DNA from: M55B112 sp040903745
Lineage (GTDB): Bacteria; Bacteroidota; Bacteroidia; Bacteroidales; GCA-2748055
Direction of reading: 5' to 3'
Assembly (NCBI GenBank): GCA_040903745.1
Contig: JBBDUV010000034.1
Span: 1-47,911 of the forward strand
Length of the DNA stretch: 47,911 bases
The notes under the pieces were generated by a model, which was not told the DNA's origin, made no database searches, and was given only the letters and a program-made list of their open reading frames with translations. Below, piece by piece: positions 40,682-47,911 of this stretch. Positions within the stretch are counted from its first letter, which is position 1, and each line of letters starts with the position of its first letter. Made by a program: the position numbers and the translations under genes.

Positions 40682-42586
40682 ATGAGCGTGCATCACGACA
40701 TATTAAAGCAATACTGGGGATATTCTTCATTTCGTCCGTTGCAGGAAGATATTGTAAAATCGGCCAATTCCGGTGCCGATACCCTTGCTCTCATGCCTAC
40801 AGGAGGAGGTAAATCTATTACTTTCCAGGTACCGGCGCTGGCCCAGGAGGGTATCTGTCTTGTTATTACTCCGCTGATCGCCCTGATGAAGGACCAGGTG
40901 GAGAACCTGAAGTCGCGCAAAATTAAGGCAATGGCCATTCACAGTGGTCTGACAAAGGTAGAGATTGATACCGCTCTCGATAACTGTGTCTATGGAGATT
41001 ATAAATTCCTGTATTTATCGCCTGAGCGCCTCTCCACCGAACTTTTCAGGATGAGGGTACAACAGATGAATGTTAACCTAATTGTGGTCGACGAGGCTCA
41101 TTGTATATCACAATGGGGATACGATTTTCGTCCGTCCTATCTGAAGATTGCTGAGCTGAGGGATTTACTGCCGGAAGCACCTGTTATGGCTCTGACAGCA
41201 ACAGCCACTCCCTGGGTGGCAAAGGATATCATGGATAAGCTTCGTTTTCGGGAATCGAATGTGCTACAGAAAAGTTTCGAACGAAAAAACCTTATCTACC
41301 TGGTTAGAAAAACGGAAGACAAGCATGGAGAGTTGATTAATATTGTCAGGACAATATATGGTACCGGGGTTGTCTATGTCCGAAATCGCCGAAAAACAAG
41401 AGAAATTTCTGATCTTCTATTGAAAAACGGATTCAGTGCAGATTACTACCATGCCGGACTAAAATTTGAGGTGAGAATGAAGAAGCAGGATGACTGGCAG
41501 CGGAATAGAACAAAAATAATGGTCTCCACCAATGCTTTTGGAATGGGGATTGACAAACCGGATGTTCGGTTTGTAATACATATGGATCTACCCGATTCCC
41601 CGGAGGCTTATTTTCAGGAAGCAGGAAGGGCAGGAAGGGATGAAAAGGTTGCATGGGCGATCCTTTTGTACAGCAATGCCGATGAGAAAATGGCAGAAAG
41701 AAGGATCGAAGTGAACTTCCCGGGGTTTGGCCTTCTGCGAGAAATTTATAATGCTCTTTTTAACCATCTTCAGATTCCTGTGGGAGGAGGAAAGGGTGCT
41801 TCAGTGGATTTCCTGCTGGGGGAATTCCTTTCAACTTACAGGTACAACGCTCTTACTGCAACAAGTGCATTGAAAATTTTATCGCGGGAGGGCTATTTTG
41901 AGATCTCGGACGAGATTAATCATCCGTCAAGGATACACTTCACCGTCGGACGCGATGATCTGTACAGGTTTCAGATCAGTAATCCAAAATTTGAAGAATT
42001 CATTAAGTTGCTGCTGCGTTCATACACCGGTTTGTTTTCGCAGTATATATCCTTTGATGAATATACCCTTGCCAAACGCGCCGGTATGACGCAGGAAGAG
42101 GTTTATAATTACCTTGTCAAACTGGCAGGGATGAAGGTGATCAGTTATATACCCAAGAAAGGCAATCCGGTGATCACAATGCTCGAAGAGCGGCTCGAGG
42201 AACGGAATGTCCGCATTTCAATCGACCAGTATAGATTCAGAAAAGAGAGGTATATTGAAAGAGTCAGAGAAATGCTGGCATACGCGAAGAGTGATACGAA
42301 GTGCCGGAGCCAGTATCTTTTATCCTATTTTGGAGAAAAAAATACAGCTAGATGCGGAAAATGTGATGTCTGTACCGGTCAACGGAACAGTGAGGTTTCA
42401 CCATCAAAATATGCTGATATTACTGATGAAATATTACAACTCCTGCAATCTGAAGCATCAGATCTTTCTTTATTGGTAAAAAAGCTGAACAGGAACCAGG
42501 AGGATATTTTAATAGTAATGAATCGTTTGCTGGAGGAGGGGAAAATATTCAGAAGGGAAGACCTTAAATTTGAAAAAGGCCAATAA
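40682..42586 (+). CDS. recQ: ATP-dependent DNA helicase RecQ
   Basis: A 634-residue 3'-5' helicase. Motifs: ALMPTGGGKSITFQVPA (Walker A), VVDEAHCISQWGYDFRPSY (DEAH), MALTATATPWV (III), VYVRNRRKT, STNAFGMGIDKPDVRFVIH (V), YFQEAGRAGRDE (VI), then the RQC region with the zinc-binding CRSQYLLSYFGEKNTARCGKCDVC pattern of four Cys. There is no clear HRDC domain at the C-terminus, a common shorter form. Intact. Divergent from guaB. Confidence 0.95.
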   Translation: MSVHHDILKQYWGYSSFRPLQEDIVKSANSGADTLALMPTGGGKSITFQVPALAQEGICLVITPLIALMKDQVENLKSRKIKAMAIHSGLTKVEIDTALDNCVYGDYKFLYLSPERLSTELFRMRVQQMNVNLIVVDEAHCISQWGYDFRPSYLKIAELRDLLPEAPVMALTATATPWVAKDIMDKLRFRESNVLQKSFERKNLIYLVRKTEDKHGELINIVRTIYGTGVVYVRNRRKTREISDLLLKNGFSADYYHAGLKFEVRMKKQDDWQRNRTKIMVSTNAFGMGIDKPDVRFVIHMDLPDSPEAYFQEAGRAGRDEKVAWAILLYSNADEKMAERRIEVNFPGFGLLREIYNALFNHLQIPVGGGKGASVDFLLGEFLSTYRYNALTATSALKILSREGYFEISDEINHPSRIHFTVGRDDLYRFQISNPKFEEFIKLLLRSYTGLFSQYISFDEYTLAKRAGMTQEEVYNYLVKLAGMKVISYIPKKGNPVITMLEERLEERNVRISIDQYRFRKERYIERVREMLAYAKSDTKCRSQYLLSYFGEKNTARCGKCDVCTGQRNSEVSPSKYADITDEILQLLQSEASDLSLLVKKLNRNQEDILIVMNRLLEEGKIFRREDLKFEKGQ

Positions 42587-42609
42587 GTTTGCTGCTCCCA
42601 AACAGTTTA

Positions 42610-42644
42610 TTTGTAATAGGAACCATTCTTTTTTCTTATTTTTG
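42610..42644 (+). promoter_or_regulatory. Possible promoter directly in front of DUF5063
   Basis: TTTG (42610-42613) and TATTTTTG (42637-42644), with a 23-base spacer, slightly longer than usual. The -7 element ends only 4 bases before the ATG at 42649, so a transcript from it would be leaderless. Confidence 0.4.
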
Positions 42645-42648
42645 CAGC

Positions 42649-43302
42649 ATGACTGATCAAAACAACATGCATGTTACAGGAGTATATGCTCCTGAAGTTG
42701 TGGAATTTGTAAAGTCGGCAAATGCATATTGCGAATGGCTTGAGGAGGCTGGCCAGTCGGGCTCCATGGCATTTATCCTCTCTTCACTTCAGATGTTATC
42801 ACGGGTCTATTATAATTTTGTGGTTATCGGTGAGATGGAACCGGTGATGGAAAGCAACAATGAGAAATTTGTTACCGAGCAGGACTGGTCGTTGATTTAT
42901 CAGGATGTGATGAGCCTCCTTGGAAAGCATAATGAATACCTGCGCATCGCCGATGATGATGAATTCGACCGGTCGGATCTCGTTACCCATAAAATTTCAG
43001 AGGACCTGGCAGATATATACCAGGATTTGAAAAATTTCACACTGCAATACAGACAGGGAATAGAAGAGATTATGAATGACGCTGTATGGGAGGTGATGGA
43101 TAATTTTGAGAATTACTGGGGTGGAAAATTACTGAATGCCCTGCAGGCATTGAACAAGTTATATGTATCAAAGACTGATCCGGAATCAGACGGAGACTCT
43201 CAGAAATTTTCTCAAAATGAAGAAAACCGGCCCGCCTATGATAATTCATTATTTACCAGGATGCAGGATATAAATCAGGATATAAATGAGGAGGATGTTT
43301 AA
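42649..43302 (+). CDS. DUF5063 protein
   Basis: A 217-residue soluble, acidic protein, mostly helical. The start is the ATG at 42649 (MTDQNNMHVTGVYAPEVVEF); the longer frame begins with TTG. It belongs to the DUF5063 family (VEFVKSANAYCEWLE; EDWSLIYQDVMSLLGKHNEYL-like core with conserved Trp and Glu), found mostly in Bacteroidota. Function unknown. It overlaps the next gene by one base (TAATG) and lies 62 bases after recQ, so it is part of a recQ-exonuclease-rlmI group. Confidence 0.85.
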   Translation: MTDQNNMHVTGVYAPEVVEFVKSANAYCEWLEEAGQSGSMAFILSSLQMLSRVYYNFVVIGEMEPVMESNNEKFVTEQDWSLIYQDVMSLLGKHNEYLRIADDDEFDRSDLVTHKISEDLADIYQDLKNFTLQYRQGIEEIMNDAVWEVMDNFENYWGGKLLNALQALNKLYVSKTDPESDGDSQKFSQNEENRPAYDNSLFTRMQDINQDINEEDV

Positions 43303-43889
43303 TGTTCAGAAGCGAGATAGAAAAAGAGGAGATTAATAAATTAGAGGTCAGACAATTCGAAGGCGAGATTAAAATTGTTGAAGACAGAACTGCATTTTCC
43401 AATGCTATACAGGAGATCCGTAAATATGATATTCTCGGATTCGATACAGAAACAAAACCGGCGTATAAAAAGGGTGTCAATAACAGGGTTGCACTTATAC
43501 AGGTGGCCGGCGCCGACGTGGCCTGGCTGTTCCGGGTAAATAAAATTGGTATCCCCGACGCGTTAAGATCGTTTCTTGAGAATGATTCATTGCTTAAGAT
43601 TGGTGCCGGATTAGCTGATGATATGCAGAGACTGAGACAGCTTGTGCAATTTACCCCGGGGGGATTTATTGATCTTCAGAAATATGTTGATGCATTTAAT
43701 ATTGAATCCAAAAGTCTGAAAAAGATGGTGGCCATCATTCTGGGATACAAGATTTCAAAATCGCAGCAACTGTCCAACTGGGAATCGGATTTTCTTACCG
43801 ATCAGCAGGTTCGATATGCTGCAACAGATGCCTGGGTCTGTCTGGAGATGTATCATGCATTACGTAGTTTCATAAAAAATTATCAATGA
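43302..43889 (+). CDS. DEDD 3'-5' exonuclease, RNase D/WRN type
   Basis: A 195-residue exonuclease. Motif I is DILGFDTETKPAY with Asp and Glu as metal ligands (about residues 43-55), VNNRVALIQVAG follows, motif II contains IGAGLADDMQRL, and motif III is VRYAATDAWVCLEMYHAL, where the conserved Asp sits one turn from the catalytic aromatic. Family members degrade DNA or RNA 3' ends. Between DUF5063 and an rRNA methyltransferase gene, with overlaps of 1 and 4 bases, so one transcript. Confidence 0.9.
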   Translation: MFRSEIEKEEINKLEVRQFEGEIKIVEDRTAFSNAIQEIRKYDILGFDTETKPAYKKGVNNRVALIQVAGADVAWLFRVNKIGIPDALRSFLENDSLLKIGAGLADDMQRLRQLVQFTPGGFIDLQKYVDAFNIESKSLKKMVAIILGYKISKSQQLSNWESDFLTDQQVRYAATDAWVCLEMYHALRSFIKNYQ

Positions 43890-45073
43890 CCGGACAGGTA
43901 AAGATCGTTCTCAAATCGGGAAAAGATCAGTCGCTGCGCAGAAGGCATCCCTGGGTGTTTTCAGGGGCGATCAAGAAGATATATGGCATTCCAACCGAAG
44001 GAGATATTGTTGGTGTTTATGATAACAAGGATGAGAAACTGGGCTCAGGACATTATGCTGATGGCTCCATTGCTATAAGAATGCTTACATTCGGTGAGGA
44101 AAATATAGAAGATAATTTTTGGGAGAACAAGATTAAGAGGGCATGGAGCCACCGGCAGGAAGAGGGTCTTTATCTTTCCGGAAAGAGGGATGTATTCCGC
44201 CTGGTAAATGCTGAAGGCGATGGTTTACCTGGCTTGATTATCGATTATTACCAGGGTGCAGCTGTTATCCAGGTCCATTCGACAGGGATGTTCAAAAATC
44301 TGGATAAGATAGCCGGGATTATCCGGAGTATTGATGGGTTGCCCGTAGATACCATATACAATAAAAGCAGCAATACACTTCATGAGAAACCAGGGATCCA
44401 GCCATCAGATGAACTGTTGTATGGTAAGAGATTGCAAGGGGAGGTTCATGAGAATGGGTATAAGTTTAAGGTTGACTGGGAGAGAGGACAGAAGACCGGT
44501 TTTTTTGTAGATCAGCGGGAAAACAGGAAGCTGGTTGAACATTATTCGGCGGGGAAATGCGTGCTGAATATGTTCTGTTTTTCCGGAGGATTTAGCGTGT
44601 ATGCTGCCGGGGGCAATGCAGAAATGGTTCATAGCGTCGATAGTTCAAATCATGCCATCGATCTCACGTTGCAGAATATAGAAATGAACTTTCATGGTAA
44701 GACAAACCATAAAGCGTTTGCAGCAGATGCATTTGAGTACCTTGAGCAGATTGACCAAAAATATGATCTTATCATCCTTGACCCTCCGGCTTTTGCAAAG
44801 CACCAGCGGGTATTGAACAATGCACTTCAGGGTTATAAAAGATTGAATTATAAAGCGATATCCCAGATTCGGCATGGAGGATTGCTATTTACTTTTAGCT
44901 GTTCGCAGGCCGTAAGCAAGGAGAACTTCAGAAAGTCAGTTTTTGCTGCAGCTGCCAATGCCGGAAGAGATGCAAAAATATTGTACCAGGTTACCCAGCC
45001 GGTCGACCATCCAGTGAGTATTTATCACCCTGAAGGAGAGTATCTGAAGGGCCTGGTGTTAAAAATTGATTGA
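43886..45073 (+). CDS. rlmI: Class I rRNA methyltransferase, RlmI-like
   Basis: A 395-residue SAM-dependent cytosine-C5 methyltransferase for 23S rRNA (RlmI/RlmK family). The N-terminal PUA domain begins with VLKSGKDQSLRRRHPWVFSGAI; the methyltransferase core has FFVDQRENRKLVEHYSAGK, VLNMFCFSGGFSVYAA (SAM loop) and the catalytic-site IILDPPAFAKH. FSCSQAVSKENF contains the Cys typical of the family. The exact rRNA position is inferred from homology. It overlaps the exonuclease gene by 4 bases. Confidence 0.9.
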   Translation: MTGQVKIVLKSGKDQSLRRRHPWVFSGAIKKIYGIPTEGDIVGVYDNKDEKLGSGHYADGSIAIRMLTFGEENIEDNFWENKIKRAWSHRQEEGLYLSGKRDVFRLVNAEGDGLPGLIIDYYQGAAVIQVHSTGMFKNLDKIAGIIRSIDGLPVDTIYNKSSNTLHEKPGIQPSDELLYGKRLQGEVHENGYKFKVDWERGQKTGFFVDQRENRKLVEHYSAGKCVLNMFCFSGGFSVYAAGGNAEMVHSVDSSNHAIDLTLQNIEMNFHGKTNHKAFAADAFEYLEQIDQKYDLIILDPPAFAKHQRVLNNALQGYKRLNYKAISQIRHGGLLFTFSCSQAVSKENFRKSVFAAAANAGRDAKILYQVTQPVDHPVSIYHPEGEYLKGLVLKID

Positions 45074-45143
45074 TGCCGAAGTGACAAAAAGTAGTACCTC
45101 AAGTGCAGGAAGTATCATAAAGAAGTAGCAAAAAAACAGAGGT

Positions 45144-46007
45144 TTATCCAAGATAGCTTTTCAGAATCTTGCTTCGGCTGGTATGCTTCAACCTTTTAAT
45201 CGCTTTTTCTTTGATCTGTCTGACCCTTTCCCTGGTGAGGTTGAACTCCTCGCCGATTTCCTCCAGTGTATGCGCATGCTTGCCATTTAGCCCGAAATAG
45301 AGTCGTATAATACTTGCCTCGCGATAAGTCAGTGTAGATAGGGCACGTTCGATCTCCTTTCTCAGAGAATCATTCAGCAGGCCCTTATCTGGCCCGGGCG
45401 TATCATCATTCAGCAATACATCATACATGTTTCCATCTTCACCATCCAGTAAGGGAGCATCCATGGAAACATGACGACCGGAACTTCTGATAGCCTCCTT
45501 TACATCTTCCGGTGCAATCTCCAGTACTGTTGCAATCTCCAGAACAGTAGGTTCGCGTTCAAATTTTTGCTCAAGCTCGGCATAGGTCTTATTGATCTTG
45601 TTGATCGATCCGATTTTGTTCAGTGGCAATCTCACAATCCTCGCCTGCTCTGCAAGCGCCTGCAGGATCGACTGCCTGATCCACCAGACCGCATATGAGA
45701 TGAATTTGAACCCCCTGGTTTCATCAAACCGTTGTGCTGCTTTTATAAGTCCCAGATTACCTTCGTTAATTAAATCTGGTAGACTAAGTCCTTGATTTTG
45801 ATATTGTTTTGATACGGATACAACAAAGCGCAAATTGGCCTTGATCAACTTCTCCATAGCCTGCGCATCACCCTTTTTGATCCGGCGGGCCAGCTCCACC
45901 TCTTCCTCAGCTGAGATCAGATCAACTTTTCCAATCTCATACAAGTACTTATCCAGGGAGGGGGTCTCCCGGTTTGTTACCTGCTTGATGATCTTAAGTT
46001 GACGCAT
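45144..46007 (-). CDS. rpoD: Primary RNA polymerase sigma factor
   Basis: A 287-residue sigma-70 factor. Region 1.2 begins near LDKYLYEIGKVDLISAEEEV, region 2 contains LRFVVSVSKQYQNQGLSLPDLINEGNLGLIKAAQRFD and RGFKFISYAVWWIRQSI, and region 4 ends with LEEIGEEFNLTRERVRQIKEKAIKRLKH. The short form without the acidic 1.1 region is the Bacteroidota housekeeping sigma (RpoD/SigA). It recognises the TTG-N19-TAnnTTTG promoters seen here. Convergent with rlmI; divergent from rho over 384 bases. Confidence 0.95.
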   Translation of the reverse strand: MRQLKIIKQVTNRETPSLDKYLYEIGKVDLISAEEEVELARRIKKGDAQAMEKLIKANLRFVVSVSKQYQNQGLSLPDLINEGNLGLIKAAQRFDETRGFKFISYAVWWIRQSILQALAEQARIVRLPLNKIGSINKINKTYAELEQKFEREPTVLEIATVLEIAPEDVKEAIRSSGRHVSMDAPLLDGEDGNMYDVLLNDDTPGPDKGLLNDSLRKEIERALSTLTYREASIIRLYFGLNGKHAHTLEEIGEEFNLTRERVRQIKEKAIKRLKHTSRSKILKSYLG

Positions 46008-46391
46008 AAAAAATTAAATTGGTCCGGTTTATAACCCGGTTTTGTAATTTTTGCATGGTAAGGTTACAAAAAAGTATGGAAAATTCATTATATTTTTTCT
46101 GTTTTAGTGTAAATATTTGCAAATGATGGTCAAATTCAGTAACTTTAAGAATTATAATCATATTCAATTGATTATAAGTCTTTTATGCTTCATTATCGAC
46201 AGGCTAACTTTACGTTACATACTCTGAATGAATAGGTTAGCGAACAAATTAGGCCCTAAAGAAGTAGCATATTATTTTGGAAGTATTATTTAATTATTTA
46301 ATATTGCATCGAATTTCAAGAAAAACAGAAATCTGAATCTTCCAGATTATTTCCTTTTTCATATTAATTATCCAACATCATAATATTTTTT
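46008..46391. other. Divergent intergenic region rpoD/rho
   Basis: A 384-base AT-rich region between the two divergent start codons. It should carry both promoters and the rho leader, which is often autoregulated. I found no ORF, RNA gene or convincing consensus promoter in it; a near-match TAnTTTTG-like string occurs near 46042-46052. Confidence 0.6.
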
Positions 46392-47911
46392 ATGTACGAT
46401 ATTCATGAATTGAACAACAAGCTTCTTGCTGAATTGCGGGAAATTGCTAAAGAGTTAAAAGTAAAGCGGGTAGAGTCCTTCCGTAAGCAGGACTTGATTT
46501 ATAAGATCCTGGACATGCAGGCCATTGTGGCTTCTGAGTCAAAAGCAGCAAAGGGGAAAGAAACTCCTCATCCTGAAAAGCAGGTAGCACAGGGTGCACC
46601 AAAAAAGCGCCGTGGGCGACCTCCTAAAACCGTTCAAGCTGAACCAAAACAGGTTAGGGCGGAAGCTGCAATGAACCGCAGCTCCCAAAATATTCAACAA
46701 AAGGGCAATGCTCCCCAGGATAAAGGTGATCAGGGCAGAGGTAGCGATGGTAAGAGATCCCAGGATAGCCGTCCGAAAGATAGCCGTCCGAAAGATAGCC
46801 GTCCGAAAGATAGCCGTCCGAAAGAAAACCGTCCGAAAGAAAACCGTCCCAAGGATAATCGCCCTCAGCAACCCAATCATCCATTGCAAAAAGAGGGTGG
46901 CCGTCAGGAGGGCGATCAACATCAACAACGAGATATCCAGCAGGGAAGAAGTAATCAGCCACAGGATCGTGACAATCAGCAGCGGAAACCGCATTACAAT
47001 AAGGGCGATCGCAACGAGCGTTATAACGACCGGTTTAATGACAGGAACGAAAGAAATCCAGAGCACAGGCAGGAACGTCGTGCGGTCGATAAATATGATT
47101 TTGAAGGATTGATTATCAATTCAGGTGTATTGGAAATCATGCCTGATGGATACGGTTTTTTACGCTCTGCAGATTACAATTATCTCAATTCACCGGATGA
47201 TATTTATGTTTCACAGAGTCAGATTAAACTTTTCGGATTAAAAACCGGCGATAATGTTACAGGTTCTATCAGGCCCCCTAAGGAGGGTGAGAAATATTTT
47301 CCACTGATAAAAGTAGAGGAGATTAATGGAAGGAGCCCTGATTATATACGAGACAGGGTGCCTTTCGATTATCTAACACCTCTTTTTCCGGATGAAAAAT
47401 TTACATTGGTTGGCAAAGGACCATCTGATCTTTCCGCCAGGGTTGTGGATATGTTTTCTCCCATTGGAAAAGGCCAGCGGGGACTGATCGTTGCACAGCC
47501 AAAAACAGGGAAAACAGTTTTGCTGAAAAGCATTGCGAATGCCATTGCAGCGAACCATCCGGAGGTGTACATGATGGTGCTGTTGGTGGATGAACGACCT
47601 GAGGAGGTCACAGATATGGCACGAAACGTTGATGCTGAGGTAATTTCCTCCACCTTCGACGAACCGGCCGACCGGCACGTTAGAATAGCAAGCATTGTGC
47701 TTGAGAAGGCGAAGCGACTGGTGGAGTGCGGACATGATGTGATGATTCTGCTTGACTCGATCACACGTCTTGCGCGAGCCTACAATACCGTGTCGCCAGC
47801 ATCGGGAAAAGTATTATCGGGTGGTGTGGATGCTAATGCACTGCATAAGCCCAAACGTTTTTTTGGCGCTGCAAGAAACATTGAAGGGGGCGGATCACTT
47901 ACCATTCTGGC
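46392..47911 (+). CDS. rho: Transcription termination factor Rho (3' truncated by window)
   Basis: The first 506 codons of Rho are present. N-terminal Rho_N domain (LLAELREIAKELKVKRVESFRKQDLIYKIL), then a long, basic, Asn/Gln/Arg-rich insert (about residues 48-240, RGRPPK motif and repeated RPKDS) as in many Bacteroidota Rho proteins, then the RNA-binding cold-shock domain (GVLEIMPDGYGFLRSADYNYL), and the ATPase core with AQPKTGKTVLLKSIANAI (Walker A), VLLVDERPEEVTDM and ILLDSITRLARAYN (Walker B). The RNA-contact Q-loop and C-terminus are beyond the window. Translation starts at ATG 46392. Confidence 0.95.
   Translation, partial: MYDIHELNNKLLAELREIAKELKVKRVESFRKQDLIYKILDMQAIVASESKAAKGKETPHPEKQVAQGAPKKRRGRPPKTVQAEPKQVRAEAAMNRSSQNIQQKGNAPQDKGDQGRGSDGKRSQDSRPKDSRPKDSRPKDSRPKENRPKENRPKDNRPQQPNHPLQKEGGRQEGDQHQQRDIQQGRSNQPQDRDNQQRKPHYNKGDRNERYNDRFNDRNERNPEHRQERRAVDKYDFEGLIINSGVLEIMPDGYGFLRSADYNYLNSPDDIYVSQSQIKLFGLKTGDNVTGSIRPPKEGEKYFPLIKVEEINGRSPDYIRDRVPFDYLTPLFPDEKFTLVGKGPSDLSARVVDMFSPIGKGQRGLIVAQPKTGKTVLLKSIANAIAANHPEVYMMVLLVDERPEEVTDMARNVDAEVISSTFDEPADRHVRIASIVLEKAKRLVECGHDVMILLDSITRLARAYNTVSPASGKVLSGGVDANALHKPKRFFGAARNIEGGGSLTIL
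46764..46853. repeat. 15-bp tandem repeat in rho
   Basis: Four identical 15-base units (gatagccgtccgaaa at 46764, 46779, 46794 and 46809) followed by two diverged units to 46853. They encode RPKDS/RPKEN in the basic insert between the N-terminal and RNA-binding domains. In frame, so copy-number change would be tolerated. Confidence 0.93.

Noticed and set aside
46539..47066. Hydrophobic, membrane-like ORF opposite rho
   Set aside because: Antisense reading of the basic Rho insert and its repeats; Rho is certain on the other strand.

Overview
The window looks like a chromosomal segment of a Bacteroidota, most likely Bacteroidales. The evidence is the gene content: an Rnf complex in Bacteroidota gene order with a multi-cluster RnfB, a guaB–PpiC/SurA–OstA block, DUF2795 and DUF5063 proteins, tandem DUF4168 secreted proteins, a DUF4143 ATPase, a short primary sigma factor, a Rho with a long basic insert, and several promoter elements of the Bacteroidota type (TAnnTTTG). 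No rRNA, tRNA, IS element, prophage or CRISPR array was seen. The species cannot be named from this sequence.

Layout. 0-3.7 kb: glycerol catabolism, glpK then glpD on the minus strand; glpD carries two large low-complexity insertions and ends in a perfect palindrome. 3.7-6.9 kb: an N-acyltransferase area that turns into a gene graveyard (MATE pump, glycyl-radical activase, GNAT, DUF1684 lipoprotein), where most members keep their start and lose their middle. 6.9-12.7 kb: a DUF4143 ATPase, then an ECF sigma factor with an anti-sigma/TonB hybrid, divergent from a carboxypeptidase-regulatory/vWA protein. 12.8-17.1 kb: a minus-strand group of an EEP-fold phosphatase/nuclease, a penicillin-acylase-family hydrolase and a ROK sugar kinase. 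17.3-20.0 kb: a BamA/TamA-like barrel, a degraded MazF-type toxin-antitoxin pair and an HD hydrolase. 20.1-25.8 kb: the complete rnf operon (rseC-like, rnfB, C, D, G, E, A), the energy-converting ferredoxin:NAD oxidoreductase.

25.8-30.6 kb: a degraded membrane protein, two DUF4168 proteins, and recG flanked by a 33-bp inverted repeat. 30.7-33.3 kb: a methyltransferase, an orphan LolD/MacB-type ATPase, a PduO-type cobalamin adenosyltransferase and DUF2795. 33.3-40.6 kb (minus): guaB, three periplasmic PPIase/chaperone genes and an OstA-like gene, a block for GTP supply and outer-membrane biogenesis. 40.7-45.1 kb: recQ, DUF5063, a DEDD exonuclease and an RlmI-like methyltransferase. 45.1-47.9 kb: primary sigma factor divergent from rho, which runs off the window.

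Two genome-scale processes stand out. First, in-frame tandem repeats with exactly 15-bp units have expanded inside conserved housekeeping genes (twice in glpD, once in rho), with a 36-bp-unit repeat in the anti-sigma/TonB gene and a non-coding minisatellite between genes. Second, several genes (MATE, DUF1684, MazF toxin, probably the activase) have lost their interior but kept both ends. Both could come from slipped-strand or microhomology recombination. The most system-like locus is the sigma/anti-sigma-TonB/vWA cluster, in which both envelope proteins carry a short TonB-receptor plug-like signature.
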